From: Rhea pennata
Lineage: Eukaryota; Chordata; Aves; Rheiformes; Rheidae
Direction: 5' to 3'
NCBI RefSeq assembly: GCF_028389875.1
Contig: NC_084702.1
Coordinates: 58,506,553 to 58,570,552, forward strand
Length of the DNA stretch: 64,000 nucleotides
Position numbers and translations under genes: made by a program. The notes under the pieces were generated by a model that made no database searches, had not been told where the DNA came from, and saw nothing but the letters and a program-made list of their open reading frames with translations. Within the stretch, counting starts at the first letter, position 1. Each line of letters opens with the position of its first letter. This document shows positions 1 to 12,693 of the stretch, piece after piece.

Positions 1-972
1 TCTTTCTGAGATGTCCTAGTCTGCCCAGTGCAGGCAGATATCAAAAGCTGACATCGCTCACATTGGCAGTAGCATTGACAAAACAGCCCGGGATGTGATG
101 ATTTTGTGTGTGTCTGCTGCAGCTTTTCCTTTCCTTGGTTGCCCAAGAGGTTTTGTCCATGGAAATTTTAGTTTAAAAAATAAGGAAGTGCCGTGCCTCC
201 TTGTTGGACACAAACATTCAGACTCAGGAGTGGCATGTCCGACCTCCAGCCCCAAGAGCAGGGACGCATGGCAGCCAGCACCCGGCCTGATAGCAGTCCT
301 CAGGGATGTGTGCTAACTGTGCACAAGCCAAATCTCATTATAAGACAGCAGAGATATACGCATAGAAAAATGTGTCTATGGCCAGGCTGGATTCCTGGAG
401 GTTCCCATGCAAACAGCAGGCATGTGGCTGCCCCCACAAGGCCCGGCGTATCTGTCGGCTCTCATTATATGGAGTTCAGCATAGGAGAAAAGAGAAAAAT
501 GTGAAAGCACCGACAGCTCATCAGGGAACAGAGAAGGGTAGTTTGTCCTTTCTGGTGCCAGCACAAGGGAATCTGTCCCTCAGGAGTACTGATCTTGAAG
601 TCAACAGGATTAGGTACCTGCTGGAAGTTAAGCAGATGCTTACATGCGCAGCTGGATTAGCACCAGCTCCATGTGTGGCTGAGCACTAACTCTTGTGGTA
701 GTGCTAAAGAAAAGTGAACAGATACAAGGACAGGGTCAGCTGAACTTCTAGGCATCCACCAAAACATTTGCAATAGCCCAATACCTTAAGACAATTGTAT
801 ATATATTTTTGAAGGAATATATATTTGGAGGAGGGAAGGGAAAAAAAAAAAAAGATATAGTTAAACTCCAAAGTCCTACACACAGAGGAGCAGCATAACT
901 AATGCTTGTGCTCAGTCTCCCTGGTACAAACACCCTTGGCTCTTCATAGCCTTTGCCTTACATGCATTCATC
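1..972. other. non-coding DNA, nothing recognised
   Basis: No coding region, RNA gene or repeat family is recognisable here. Short open frames occur on both strands, the longest about 105 codons at 372-689, but none carries a domain, a Kozak-supported start or splice signals that fit together. A 14-base A run lies at 841-854, just before the microsatellite. Confidence 0.6.
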
Positions 973-982
973 CATGCGCGCG

Positions 983-1019
<37 letters not shown>

Positions 1020-1050
1020 CCACACGCATACACACATATATGTATATACT
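973..1050. repeat. compound (CG)n(CA)n(TA)n microsatellite
   Basis: A short alternating CG stretch runs into about 12 CA units and then about 7 TA units, followed by a degenerate CACACGCATACACACATATATGT-like tail. The whole is alternating purine-pyrimidine, a class of sequence that can adopt Z-DNA and is usually length-polymorphic in vertebrates. Open frames through it (cysteine/valine runs on the minus strand) are translation artefacts of the repeat. Confidence 0.95.
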
Positions 1051-4000
1051 CTTCACGTTTCTGGTGAGAAGTTAGTCCTGAACATTTGTGTGGGAGTAGG
1101 TCAAAGGAGGCAGAGAACAAGCTTCCCACTCTGATGGCCTCTCCAGGGGAATCTGCCCCGCAAGCGCAATGGGAAGAAGGGCCCGTGCCCTCCTTCTGCC
1201 CTTGTGGCAGCTGACCACGTGAGTCACCCCAGCATAGCACCCTGTGAGGCTGACCAGCATCTGCACAGCAGGTGGCTTGAATAGCTTTCTGTTACATTTT
1301 TAACATTATGTGCCCCAGTTGCGGCTTAGGAACCACCAAGCGATCTTTATTCTAAATGCAAGAAGTGCATTTCATTTGCATAGCTCTGATGGGATTAAAG
1401 GAGGCATTAGAGTAATTAAGGTCACTGGGGTTTGCCATTTGCTTAATCCCTAAATCCAGCTCTGCTCCAACATTATTCAGTAATATCATGGGGCAAAAGG
1501 TCCCTGCAACAATATATGCCTGTCTAACCTTCCATCATAAAGGGATAAATGATTTTTGGACAGTTTAAAGGAGTAAAGGGAGAAGGCTTTGTGTGCACAG
1601 CATAGGCCCAAATCAGTGCAGCACCATGCCTGCAGACAAGGTAGGTGGGCAGGAGCTCCCCTTGCCTAGCAGATGGCACACAGAAGACAGTAGCAGCCGT
1701 GAAGAGCTATGTCTCTGCGGATTTCCAGCACCGGCAGCTTTTCATATGTTACAGGTGAGAGCATCTCCTGGATGCGACAACGGCAGACTTTGACACACAG
1801 GGTTTGTCACGCACGGTTTTTACACGTTGCACTGGCAGTGTGCAACTGATGAAGGATAACAACAGTTCTCCTGCTGCTGTACTGTTTTCCTTTCATTGCT
1901 CTGACACCTGGTTTCCAAGAAAACAAGCAGCTTTTCCTGTTTTCAAAATTCTAGGTTTGGTAAAATCAAAAACATTTAACTAATGGGAATATGAGAAATG
2001 AATACATCTGAAATTTTAAGTTTCACGTTTCAAACTTATTTGAAGAGAACTAAAAAAATGGAAAAGAAATGCCTATGATCACGTGTGTCAGTGAAAATTT
2101 GTTTTATAAATGACATATACATTATTTTCCACATAGGCTTCACAAGAAACTTTGCCTCAGATACCATCTGAATCCAAAGCAAACCATGTACTATACTAAT
2201 GTCTTACGTTTATCTGTTTTTTTTTCTGGTTCCAGGTGGGAATATTTATAATACTTTTTACTCACGAGAGCTTATATGGTTTTGGAAAAAAAACAATCTT
2301 GATCCTAAATAGGCATTTCAGTAAATTTATTTCGGATTTTAAAATGCTAAGTGATCCCTCTGTTAAAATGATAGTTGCACAGGCAACATTTGGAAGATAC
2401 TGTATTGTTGAATATTATTCTGTTCTTCTGAGCAAGCATGCAGCAGTTATTACTTTTAATTAAATGTGCATGCATTTGATAATGCTGAAGGCCTTAACTC
2501 CCAAGGCTTCGTTGTTATCTGTAACCCAAAGCTGCTCTGATTCAATTGAAAGAGCCCTAAAGCAGAATTACGCTGATTGAAACTACTCTGGGGACCCAAA
2601 AGCATGTATATTTTCCTTTTCACAAGTTCAGTTAGCTCCAAGGCAAATGAACAGATTGTACTATTAACATTGTTAATAGATGGGCCAATTCACTGTAAGT
2701 TATGTCACTTTGAAGGAATCCTTTAGTGGCACTCCAGTGCACAGTGCCAGAGGAATAGGTGCGTCGCCAGACAAAAATAAGCTTTGCAGAACTCTCGGCC
2801 AGGTAACTGCTTCATAACAATATTTTAGCAATGATCCTGTCACTATTTTGTACTTGACCCATCATATCTCTGCGGTCTTTCCATTGGCCAGTTCAAACTC
2901 CAAGCAAAATAAAAGGAGCTAAAGGATAAAGAAAAAAAAACAGATTTGAAACTGAGTGGAATAATTGAAACAGTTCTAGCCATGCTATGGATAAAGAAAT
3001 AGTGGATTCAGAACTTAGGGAAGTAACTGAAGCAGCTTGAGTGGTGCTAAATGCTGTCAAAAAGCTGACAGGTTTCCTTGAAACAGCTTTGGTGACACAC
3101 CTGTCCCTGGCTGTGACCCATATGTTGCTCCAGTCCTGTGTCTTATTGGAGTGGAAAGTGGTCTCACAGTAGTGGGACAATATGTACAAGTGGGAATTAA
3201 AACACAAGCAACACATTTCTTGTCGTGCCATGGATAAACAAGAGTTAGAAGGAATTATTTTGCCTCTAAGCTCTTCGGGACAATAAACATACAGTGCTCG
3301 GAAAAGTAAGGCTTCAGCCCATAGCCAGGTCTGTACGTACTGCAACACAGGTAAATGAAAAGGAATAAGCTGGGGGTTTCTGTAGTGGGGGAGTTCATGT
3401 GTTACTGTGCACAGCTTCACCCCTAGCAAGGACCATCTGGTGGGCCAAACCACAGAAGAGAGGAGGCGGGCGGGAAGGCCTTTTCTTAGCCTCTGGCTTG
3501 CCAATTTGCGTTTATATAGGAAAACAATTTTTGTCGACTTTCCTGTCCTTATTGTTTCCCCAAACAGAATGCTTTTCTTTCATCCTCAGCAGTCCTAAAA
3601 GAAAGCATGTCTCCACTGCGGGCAAACCTGTGGCTGGCTCTCGTGCGGAGGTGCGTGTTCCCACGCTCCGTCTCCTCCCTGCCCCAGCACACTGGTGCAA
3701 GGCTGATTTCAGGAGAAGCCTCATGAGCAGAAACAGGCCCTGCCTGGCTTGTCCAGGGAGCATTAGCCAACAAAAGAGAAGAACTGAAGTCATCCCTGCA
3801 CTGCACCAGGCTATAAACAGACCAACACAGCAAGAAGAGAAAACCAAGCCAATCTGATGTATAATGCAATGAGTGCTGAGCCACCCTGCTGATGCACAGG
3901 TTGTGCTGGTGTTTTATTCACTAGCACAAGCCAAAGGTATAATCTGGCCCTGAAGAAAGGGCCTTGTGTAGCATTGTTGTCATGTGCATGGGATGTTAGT

Positions 4001-5490
4001 TAGCTTGCTGTTCTTACAGCAGGGGTTTGAATGAGTGCAGCAGCGCTGCGTCTGACGCCACTTTATTCACACCCTCCTGCCTCCTGAAGCCATTCTGCAA
4101 AGGTGCCCGGGGACTAGGCGGCTGAATTAATTTCCAGAGGCAAACATAGGCTGAATCTGCGAATAACCGAGGATGCCTCCCTGCACTGGAGCTTCGCAGT
4201 GAGCCAGGCCCTGTTCGGGGCAGCGACCTCGGAAGGTGCAGGAGGCTCTGCCGAGGGTGCTTGGGGTGTGGGCGTGCTGCGTTGTACAGACATGGCAAGG
4301 CTGCAGTATCCCAACCACACGATTGCAACATTTTCTCCACCCAACAAGCCAAAGAGACAGGTATTTGAGGATTAGCTTATTTTTTTAAAGAAATCTTCCA
4401 AGTGAATGAGGAAGAAAAAGGAATGTGCAGAATGTTCTAAAGGATGCAACTGCACAAACGCAAAATAAACAAAGATAGAAGAGTACGTCGTGGAGCAGGA
4501 AGCTTTTGAATACTTTTCTTAACTGAAGAGAGATCAGCACCAATTTTTTGGTCCCTGACTGTTCCCAGCATGTTAGAAGGGTGGTTGGGAATTCTGTTTT
4601 AAGTAAACAGCATCTGCCATTTCCATGGGCAGTCTGAAAGTGCTGAGTAGCTGGTAAAGAGATTAGCACTGTCTGACTTCTCTGCTAATAACCGATTCGT
4701 TACCGAGGCTTGGCAGGGCCTTTGCAATTGTCAGATATAAATGCTGTCATTCTTGAATATTGTTCTTCTGATGTAACTAATATTTATTTGAAGGATACTG
4801 TGGTCTTGCAAGTTCAGGTGAGTTTTCTGAACCCATGTCTCAATGTGAAAAGAAAACAGGGTTTAGGAGAAAAGAATCAAAACAAGTTTACCTTAGATGG
4901 CACATCTATTTAACACCTAACGTGTCATTATAATTGTCTCTCTTAAAAGGGCATATTTTAAAACATACAGTTGAAATTTAAGCAAGTATCTTGTCTAAGT
5001 TGGCCTGGGATCAGTAAAGCTACCTCATATTGCGTCTCCTCTTTTGGAAAACACTAAGTAACTCTTCTGAGTGCTAAAGAGTGACTTCTAAGCCACTGTG
5101 AGTAGTTTCATCACCAGAAAAGAGATGCAAAATTTTAGACAATTCCAGATTCTTATCAATAAAAATTAAATGTAGAAAGGACATAGTTGTGTTCTGTCTA
5201 TGATTTGCTTATAGCAACAATATACTGAATAAAGGAAGTGCATTTACTGAAATTCTCATTAAGTTTATTCATTCCATTGTCTTTTAAATTAGTCCAGAAA
5301 AAATGTCTTCATGAAAGTTGTAAGCGTTTGATTGCTTTTGATTAAAAATATCAAATAATAGAGATGTGTTTTACTCTGCATTCCCCAATTTTAATTTCTT
5401 TATGCTTTATACTACATCTCTGCTGAACAGATGGCAGCTAGCTCCTGACAATGATACTTCACTAGTCTTGGCAGGATGATGATGGTTCAA
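1051..5490. other. non-coding DNA, nothing recognised
   Basis: About 4.4 kb of moderately AT-rich sequence without an identifiable gene or repeat family. The longest open frame, 203 codons on the minus strand at 2893-3504, has no recognisable domain and faces a 152-codon plus-strand frame (3399-3857), as expected by chance. Isolated donor-like motifs (a CAG/GTGAG type near 4817, an ACAG/GTGAGA type near 1754) are not paired with coding-quality sequence. Confidence 0.6.
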
Positions 5491-5523
5491 TCAGCCATTA
5501 ATCCCACAGCAGATAATGGCTGA
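5491..5523. repeat. 10-bp perfect inverted repeat (stem-loop)
   Basis: TCAGCCATTA at 5491-5500 is exactly complementary in inverted order to TAATGGCTGA at 5514-5523, with a 13-base spacer. The stem is too short for a pre-microRNA and does not have the T-rich tail of a terminator-like element. A function cannot be inferred. It may be a chance or conserved structured motif in non-coding DNA. Confidence 0.6.
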
Positions 5524-6618
5524 AAGCACTGGAGCAGGTCACTCTTGTTGACCAGATTGTGTAAATCTGTATGCTTTTTTCACTGATTCCTTTGAGAGCT
5601 TTTTAATTTGAATATGCAACATTCAAGTGTCCCTAATTTTGGGCTTCGTTACAAATATTCACCCTGTTCTCAGATGATCCTCACATCTAGTGAAAAAGTC
5701 TTTGCATGCAAAATAAAAATTGTTCTCCAAAATAATTGCTGCTGAGCCCGCAGTTCGCCCTGCACCATGGATGCAGCACTCAGCCACCCCACTGCAGGAC
5801 TGCCAGGCTTGCAGCTCACCCCATGCCATGTTGGTGGCCCTTGGCCACCAGCAGCCCACAGCTCCCATGTGGGTGCCAGCTGCAAAGGAAACCAGGTTTC
5901 CAAGAGCCAGGCACGGAGACCTGGTCAAGGAGGCATCTTGCCTTTCTCAATTGACTCTACATTTCTTTTGAAACTCCTGTAGCCTCCTGAGCAACCACTT
6001 ATCCTTCAGAGGCCTTAAGTTGATTAGAAATGGGAAAATCAAATCTACGGACAGCACTCAGCTGGGAACACACCCCAGCTCACTCTCTCTTTGCCATGCA
6101 TCCAACTTTGAAATGTCCTTGTTTTCTAAATGCCATAATTTCAAGCAATTTCTTTATAGGAAAAAGTAGTTAGTCAGAAATGAGAAGGGCAGGCCACTGA
6201 TTAACACTGCTATTTTACTTCTTATCTAAATGGGGAAAATACTCAATAATTTTACATGCCTCATTTCTTTCCTGACTACTTACATTTTACCTTTCTTCCC
6301 ATGATTATCTGGACATCGAACAATCTGTCTCTCTAATGAATATAGACAGTAGCGGTAGGTGGGGAGTTGCTTGTTTGCATCTTTTGCACTTCTATGTGAA
6401 ATTCATTACCAGCTTATGTTACACTGAAAGCCTCTTGGAAGGCGGTCAAAACATTTGCAAACCCGCGCTGTCACAGCCTGATGAATATTGCACACAGGTC
6501 CGAATCGTGAAGTCATTATTCAGCCCTTACCCTGGCAAAGCTCAGGCAGCCAGCAGCAGGGAAGGAGCTCAGGTCTGCAATTAGAGCCGTTCAGCCCCGA
6601 GCCATCGCCTCCTTGCAG
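5524..6618. other. non-coding DNA leading to an exon-like segment
   Basis: Open frames at 5659-5982 occur in several frames on both strands over the same GC-richer patch and show no domain. From about 6336 the sequence is less AT-rich and low in simple repeats. It includes an octamer-like TTTGCAT near 6376 and a mixed-composition stretch up to 6560. This is the texture often seen in conserved non-coding elements, but conservation cannot be measured from one sequence. Confidence 0.4.
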
Positions 6619-6684
6619 CAACAGCTGCGGCTTCAACAGCTGATTGAGAAATTCCCAGATTTAGCAACTGCCTCAAAGAGTCAG
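6619..6684 (+). other. possible small coding exon (22 codons)
   Basis: The 66-bp segment is preceded by a pyrimidine-rich stretch ending in CTTGCAG and followed by CAG/GTAAAC, a reasonable acceptor-donor pair. It is a multiple of three and open in the frame that begins on its first base. That frame encodes a glutamine/leucine-rich, probably amphipathic helix that starts QQLRLQQLIEKF and ends ATASKSQ. The same frame stays open from about 6513 to beyond 6735, with no ATG at its start. I do not recognise the protein. The signals are short enough to arise by chance several times in 64 kb, and no partner exon was found nearby. It could equally be part of a conserved non-coding element. Confidence 0.15.
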
Positions 6685-7062
6685 GTAAACAGGTACTCTG
6701 ACAAATGCACACACAAAGAAACTGTGGAATGGGATTTTTAAATGCATTCAGGAGTCACCTAACACTGCTCCTGTTTAAGTCAAAGGCTGAGGCTTACCGC
6801 CAGGCTCAAACCAGGCGGAGGTAATCCGAGGCATTCGAAAATCTCCCTGGTTGAGCAAGGGCGGCTTAGCAGTCCCATTGAATCATTTTCCTGATTTTAG
6901 CCTGGCCCCACAGACTTCTGTCAACACCTGTGAAAACAGCAAATAATAAAATGAAATAAAATAAAAAGGCAAAATAAAGAAGCAGCAGCATTTAGCTGTG
7001 CATAGAAAATATTAGCATCCTTAGGCCATGCTGTGCAATGGAGAAGAGAGGTGAGGAGCCTC
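6685..7062. other. non-coding DNA between exon-like segment and CpG cluster
   Basis: This stretch contains mixed-composition sequence to about 6930, then an A-rich run with repeated AAAATAAAATGAAAT-like motifs at about 6940-6980. No gene or recognisable repeat was found. Confidence 0.5.
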
Positions 7063-7300
7063 CCACGAGACACCGGCGCTCGCAAACACTTCCCTCGGAG
7101 CTGCCGGTACCGGCCGCCTGTCGCCAGAAACCCTGTGTGCTGGGCCGCCCGCACCCCGCGGCCTGGGGCAGAGGTGCACAGATCTGCCATCGACTGTTTG
7201 CTGCCAGTGTTCAGTCCAGATGCCTTCGGTTCAACCTGGCCGTCGCTGGCCGTCCGAAACTGTTGCTGGACGAGCTGTGGCTCTGTCCCCGTGCCCAGGG
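7063..7300. promoter_or_regulatory. CpG cluster, upstream part
   Basis: By eye about 20 CpG dinucleotides fall in roughly 240 bp, against a near absence of CpG in the flanking AT-rich DNA. In vertebrates such CpG retention usually marks an unmethylated regulatory sequence or promoter. It is shorter than a classical CpG island. Four overlapping open frames on both strands (60-136 codons) result from the GC-rich composition and have no recognisable domain. Confidence 0.35.
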
Positions 7301-7582
7301 CTTGCCCAGGTGCTCCCACTCCTCTGGGCACTCCTGGAGAAGGAGCTCACAGTGTCCCGACCTCACACATGGAGCCTTGCTGGAATAGCGAAGTTTAGGT
7401 CTTGACCAGGCTGTTCCCAAAATTCAAGGCAATCTGGACCCCAAGTTTTGGAATAAGCATATTTTCATTCTTTTTTAATACATCTCACCAGCACATACGG
7501 CCCCTCTGAAGTATTCACCCTAATCAAGTACCAAACATGAAGTCAAAGCCAAATTTTCTCCAAACACTTTTCCTGGCTCCAG
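7301..7582. other. spacer between two CpG clusters
   Basis: A non-coding stretch of falling GC content, with an AT-rich part from about 7440 to 7480. Nothing is recognised in it. Confidence 0.5.
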
Positions 7583-7750
7583 TCGGCCAAAAGAGACGGC
7601 ATCCCCTGTCCCGCCTGGGGCTCGGCCAGCGAAGCCTCACTGGGCTCCCGCAGCCGTGCCCGGGAGCGAAACCGCGGGATGCAGCCGCGGGGTAACCTCG
7701 CGGGAGCTGCGTCTGCCCCGCGCCGCGCCGGGACTCAGGCAGCACAGCGT
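7583..7750. promoter_or_regulatory. short dense CpG cluster
   Basis: About 22 CpGs occur in roughly 165 bp, including several adjoining CGCG doublets at 7671-7730. The sequence changes abruptly to AT-rich DNA at about 7755. Together with the cluster at 7063-7300 it makes a roughly 700-bp CpG-enriched interval that could be a promoter or an unmethylated enhancer. No TATA box or convincing first-exon donor was found, so direction cannot be assigned. The 95-codon minus-strand frame across it is unrecognisable. Confidence 0.4.
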
Positions 7751-9310
7751 CTAGATGGATGTTTATGGAAGAAAATGCCCCCTCCGCCCTGCCCAGAGGC
7801 TGAGGGTCCATCTTCTTTGATGTGTTTGTAAATAAACCTGTATTTCCAACAAGGCTGTTTCCTGCCAGGGCCTATTAAACACCGTTCCTGGTGCCCTAGC
7901 TTCCTGTGTTTGAAAGATCTGAATGCTATTTGTCATTTTTCCATATCTAAATATCCTAACCTAAGCAATGGTTCATCTTCAGCTACATGAAATAAATGCA
8001 AACAAGGACAAATATACTTACAGTAACACGTTTGCAGGGAGATGACTGGAATAAACTGAAATGGACAAACACTTTGCAGAAGCCAGAAGCCTTCCAGAAA
8101 ATCAACATTTCAATGTTTAGGGAAAAACTGAAATAAACTATAGGGAAATATTTTCATTTCATAGCTTCAGAATTTTTTAATAGCTGCCATAAATCTCCTT
8201 AATGTAAGAAAGCATATATGAAAAAATAAGCAAATCATTGAAACTGCTATCTAAGGGTAGCTGTTTGTATGTCATGGGTTGGCTTTTTTGTGTTTGTTAT
8301 CTTCTCCCTCCTGATTCCCAGCTAGCTTTAATTCCCTTGATATTGTACACACTCTGCGCATGTGGGTTTATATATTTCACCATGATAAAAAGGTGGAGCA
8401 GCAGATCCATTTTATTTCCTAAGAATTTCTCTGCCATTTTACAAAGAGTTTTCCATAAGGCTTTTCTAAGAGGTATAAAAAAAATACACCTGATATTGAA
8501 TTGCAGATTTGCCTGCAAACCTTCCAATTCATCACCTGCAATCCCTGCAATGTTTCTGTGTAAAGCTTGTGAGCAGCTCCAGCAAGATTCGCAAAGCTCA
8601 GAACAGGACTGTTTACGGATTTGGGGGCATCCAGTGCCCACAGGGGTCAACAGGACACTGGAAATTTTCAATTGCCATTGGAAATTCCCTATTTGTGGAG
8701 TAGTTAGGGATGTAAGTAATGTTACCCTGGACATCTGATAGGTCCCTCATGTTTGGGTTAGCCAAAAGTTCACACTGTACAGCAGAAGGTACAAGGGTCA
8801 CGTGGCACATCACCTAAATTAAGTTGGGAATATAGTTGGACAAACCCAAATCCTTCACTTAGATGAAAGAACATCCTGTGACATGCTCACCAATGTGATC
8901 TATGAGTATTTATAAATCATTCGCAGACCAAGAACAATTTCCTGTTGGAATTCATGGCTGGTTTGGAATAGGAGTGAAATACAAAGATTTCACAATCTGT
9001 TTACAAGCAATCTGCAAACAGTAAAAAGGGCCAAAGTAATGTGTGTGTATCCATTTCAAATCATTAGTTCACAATTAACTGCACACGCATAGAGAGTTTC
9101 AAGTTTAGTTTTGAAACAAATCACAGCCTTAAAGACTAGAATTCTCTTCCACTTACTTGTCCACTAAATTAGTTACGTTGACAAGGACCAAGTAAGTTGA
9201 AAATATTTAAATGTTATTGCATAAAATAATCAGTGAATAAAATATCCTTACATGGAAAAATGCTTACATGTTTCACTCCAATTATTTTTGTCACACATAA
9301 ATATAGTAAT
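7751..9310. other. non-coding DNA, nothing recognised
   Basis: AT-rich sequence. A 166-codon plus-strand frame (8238-8738) and a 145-codon minus-strand frame (8297-8734) cover the same bases. Neither contains a domain, so both are considered accidental. No repeat family was identified. Confidence 0.6.
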
Positions 9311-9374
9311 GAAATTCTGGCTCTGTTGAGGTCGTTGTGAGTTTTGCTAGTGACTTCAGTGGGGCTCAGGATCG
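9311..9374. repeat. old amniote interspersed repeat, palindromic type
   Basis: A diverged inverted arrangement has GAAATTCTGGCTCTGTTGA at its left and GACTTCAGTGGGGCTCAGGA at its right. I recall a motif of the form 'ATTGACTTCAATGGGGCCAGGATTTCAC' and its inverse as common in non-coding DNA of turtles, crocodilians and birds. The Repbase family name was not established. Confidence 0.5.
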
Positions 9375-12300
9375 CCTCCTAACAACTGATTAGTGAGAAG
9401 GTCAGATTTCACATAGAAGACTAAATACAGCCATTAGATACTGGCACTATGATCTCTTTAGTCTTCACATTGTTGAATGATTTTCATTTTGCACTCTGTA
9501 TCTTTTCTATGTTGTGTGAACGTGCTTATTTATTCAGCTCTTTCAAACAAATCAGTAAGATGGGAGTGAATTTAAGTTAACAAAAGTAGCTCCTCACAAT
9601 TTTAGGGGTATTTAGTCCCATGTCCAGGAATCAATGGCTAAAATACGTGCCAGGAGTATCATGCAGGAGGTGCATACAGAAAAAAATGTTCTGAAGTGGA
9701 ATGTGCTGAAACTTGGATCTGCACAAGTTACCAGCATCTTTTCCCAGACAGTTTAGGTCATTTTACTTCCCACCTTGGGCACCTACTTCTCAAGAGGAAT
9801 AAGGTTCCTTATGACACTAACAAAAGTATTTTTTCTTATAAAATCAGTTAAACTGATCACTTAAACTATCCTATGTGTCAAGTATTAGAAATATCACTAG
9901 AAGCCCTCAATTCCTTTCCTTGTTTGTTCTTGTTCTTTCTGTTCCAAATATACTGAGTTGTATGAGGTGGTCTTTTCTCCAGACAAGCCTGAGCAGCAAC
10001 TTTCCAGGTTTCATCACACTTGTAATGCATGAGTCACTTCACCTAATTTTTAGGTAAACCAATTGACCTAATTTGCTGCCTATAAATGTAATGCTTACTG
10101 TTATTTAAATGTTTGAATGTCTGCACTCACGTATGACATGAGGGAAATGTCAAAAACATTTGAGGAAGAACAGCTGTCAAAAGGAAAGAGGGAAAGAAAT
10201 AAAGAAGAATGGCTCTTTCCCCAAAAAAACAACCCCCTTTCCCCAGCGCCATCCCCTTTCCCGCTTCCACGGGAGCAGGAGCAGCCAGTCCAGCTGCCTG
10301 TGTTCTTGCTGCATTGCTCTTGGTCAGATCTCCACTTCTCCTTCCTCCACCCAACACTCGTTCATCAGATAACAGGAGACATTTTTCCTACCTGCCAAGA
10401 GGCACAATGTCCTTTCTGGTTTGTGGGCACATGTTATGTACTTGAAACATCCCTGCAGCTGCAGGCAACGCTCACCTTTCTGTGTCTGTTTTGCGTTCAC
10501 AAAACGGTGCGCAATGGGCATAATCCGGGGGGCTGTGACTTGAGTTTGCGTTGCCAGAAATGGAAGTGAGTCTCTTTAAGCCATGTCTGCCTGGCTGACC
10601 TAGGACTACATTAGAAACAGCCTCAGAGAATTAAATTAAAGTCCAGTGAGAAAAATAGTGAACCTCATCACTTCTGTGAGGCTGTAGGATGAAACAGGCC
10701 TAAAACTGACAAATGCAGATAACTTAATGTGGGCCCCACCAATTATTATTACTATATTTATTTGTTTTACATAGAGTCAAAAAAATAGTCATGCAAGGTC
10801 TCAGGAAAACATCTTAAACAGATATCTTGATGTTAGAATTGTAAACATATATCTTTAATATTTTCCAAGAATAAATACTTTTTCAGAAAACATTTTTCTT
10901 ACTGAATTTTTAAAGCTTCTGTGTCACCCATATAGGAATGCTGAAGAACAGGGAAATTGCCATTTTCATAGCCCGGGTTCTCAGAAGTAAGTTTGCAGAT
11001 AGTAGTCCTTGCTGTTGAAAGCTAATGCGGATTCTCCTCCAGGAATGTTCTGGCCCAAGGACAGTTCTTATAGGGAGAGTTTTGCTATTTCTGTGTTATT
11101 AATGTACTCTAAGTGAAGTAACTGACGAATGATAAAAGTAAGGGACACAGTGCCAGAAATGCTTCCAAGCAGAAGTAACAGTTGGAGCTATTTGTTGCTA
11201 CATAAAAAAGATGCTCGTGATCATTTTTCTCAAAGTGGAATCATTTTTTAAGAATTGCCATCGGCATTTTAACTCATGACTATGCTGCTGTTTTGAGGAC
11301 AGGTTGCCAGATCTAATAAGGAAGCACATCAAAGTCACCGAACAGGAAAGCAGGCAGTAAATAGAGACCCCTTATCAACAGCAGAAGTGTTGGATCTCAC
11401 TTAAAATATCACCCTGGTAAAAAATCAGTTCTGGAATATTCACATCTGCTGAGATTATTCTGTAAGCGAAGGCCACAGCTTTCTCCAAACTACTCTTACA
11501 CACAGATTGCTGCAGGCAGCTCATGAGGACAACTTTGTTTCCTGACCTGTAGACATATTTCTGGTCGCACAGCTGCACTGAATGTGCTCAGGAAATCCAG
11601 AATGTAATTCAAAAGCAAGAAAATTTTCTAGCAGTCTCTTAGGATTCATGATGCAGCAAAATATTCCAATTAGTAACCATACAGCAAGGAAGAAGTGAAC
11701 TGACTGGAAAAAATATAAAGATCCCCAGTTTCATTACATGCAAATGTCATTCTACACAATATACAGATAGGAGAACGTGGAAAATAAAACATATTTGAAG
11801 GCAAACATCCAGCTGAACTCCATCAGGATTTAATTTCTGAAAGGAAATCCTTTATGAACTACTACTGGCCCTGCTTGAAGGAGTTTTGTGATAGGTTCCT
11901 TTTTGTAACTGTTTCTAAAGGTGGCGATCTGATCAGACTTCCCAGCATCGTTTCTTGCAGATACAGAGCCATAATCAAATACAAATGCAGACATCTCTTT
12001 TTTAAATCTGTGCCTAATTGATTTCCATGTATACAGGAGCTCTGCATGCATAAACCGCCGGATTCCCTCCCGCGCTCGCAGCCCCAGGCTCTCGGGTAAC
12101 CCTGAGCACCACAATGTAATTAACGTGTCTGAACTTGTCACCGCTTGCGAAGGTATAACCTTGCCACGCACTCACTACACCAGGAGACCTTTTAGCTGTG
12201 CCAAAACATCTGCAAAGTGCTGTAGAAACCTGAGCTGATAAGATCGCTATCAATTCGATATTTCTGTTTCAACAGTCTCATCACAGACTTACTGCTTTCT

Positions 12301-12693
12301 CTCGAGTGAGAGAATGAAACCATTTTATTCATGTTCTTGCAGTTATTGTGTATGTTTCTGAGAGTTTATTTTGACTGAAGCATTGCCCTGAATCTTTCTG
12401 CCTGTGTCAGCAAATGCCAACAATCTGCTTTCTAGCCTCTCTTACAGCAAATACTTTTGTTCAAGTCCATATTATTTGAACAGTTGGATTGAATATAGCA
12501 TATTCATTGCATACACACACTTCTCCCTAACCTGTGTGCGAGTTCAAGTACAGTATGTTTCACTTCTTATTTCCCTCAGATTGTCAGATAACATCATTTT
12601 ACCTCCTCATCATTTCATTTTAGAGGCTTTCTGACTTAGATTTGGTCCCTGCTGGGATCTTCCCAAGTAATCTAAAGCATTCCTGCTTTTCCC
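9375..12693. other. non-coding DNA, nothing recognised
   Basis: About 3.3 kb of AT-rich sequence. The 150-codon plus-strand frame at 10117-10569 and the 113-codon minus-strand frame at 11830-12171 have no recognisable domain. A 14-bp palindrome, CCTGCAGCTGCAGG, lies at 10452-10465. A small CpG-enriched patch occurs at about 12050-12110. No RNA gene was seen. Confidence 0.6.

Noticed and set aside
2893..3504. 203-codon minus-strand open frame
   Set aside because: No domain, signal peptide or family is recognisable, the composition matches the surroundings, and frames of over 100 codons exist on the opposite strand close by. It is consistent with chance in 64 kb.
8238..8738. Opposed frames of 166 and 145 codons
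   Set aside because: Both strands are open over the same bases, with no family resemblance and no Kozak or splice context.
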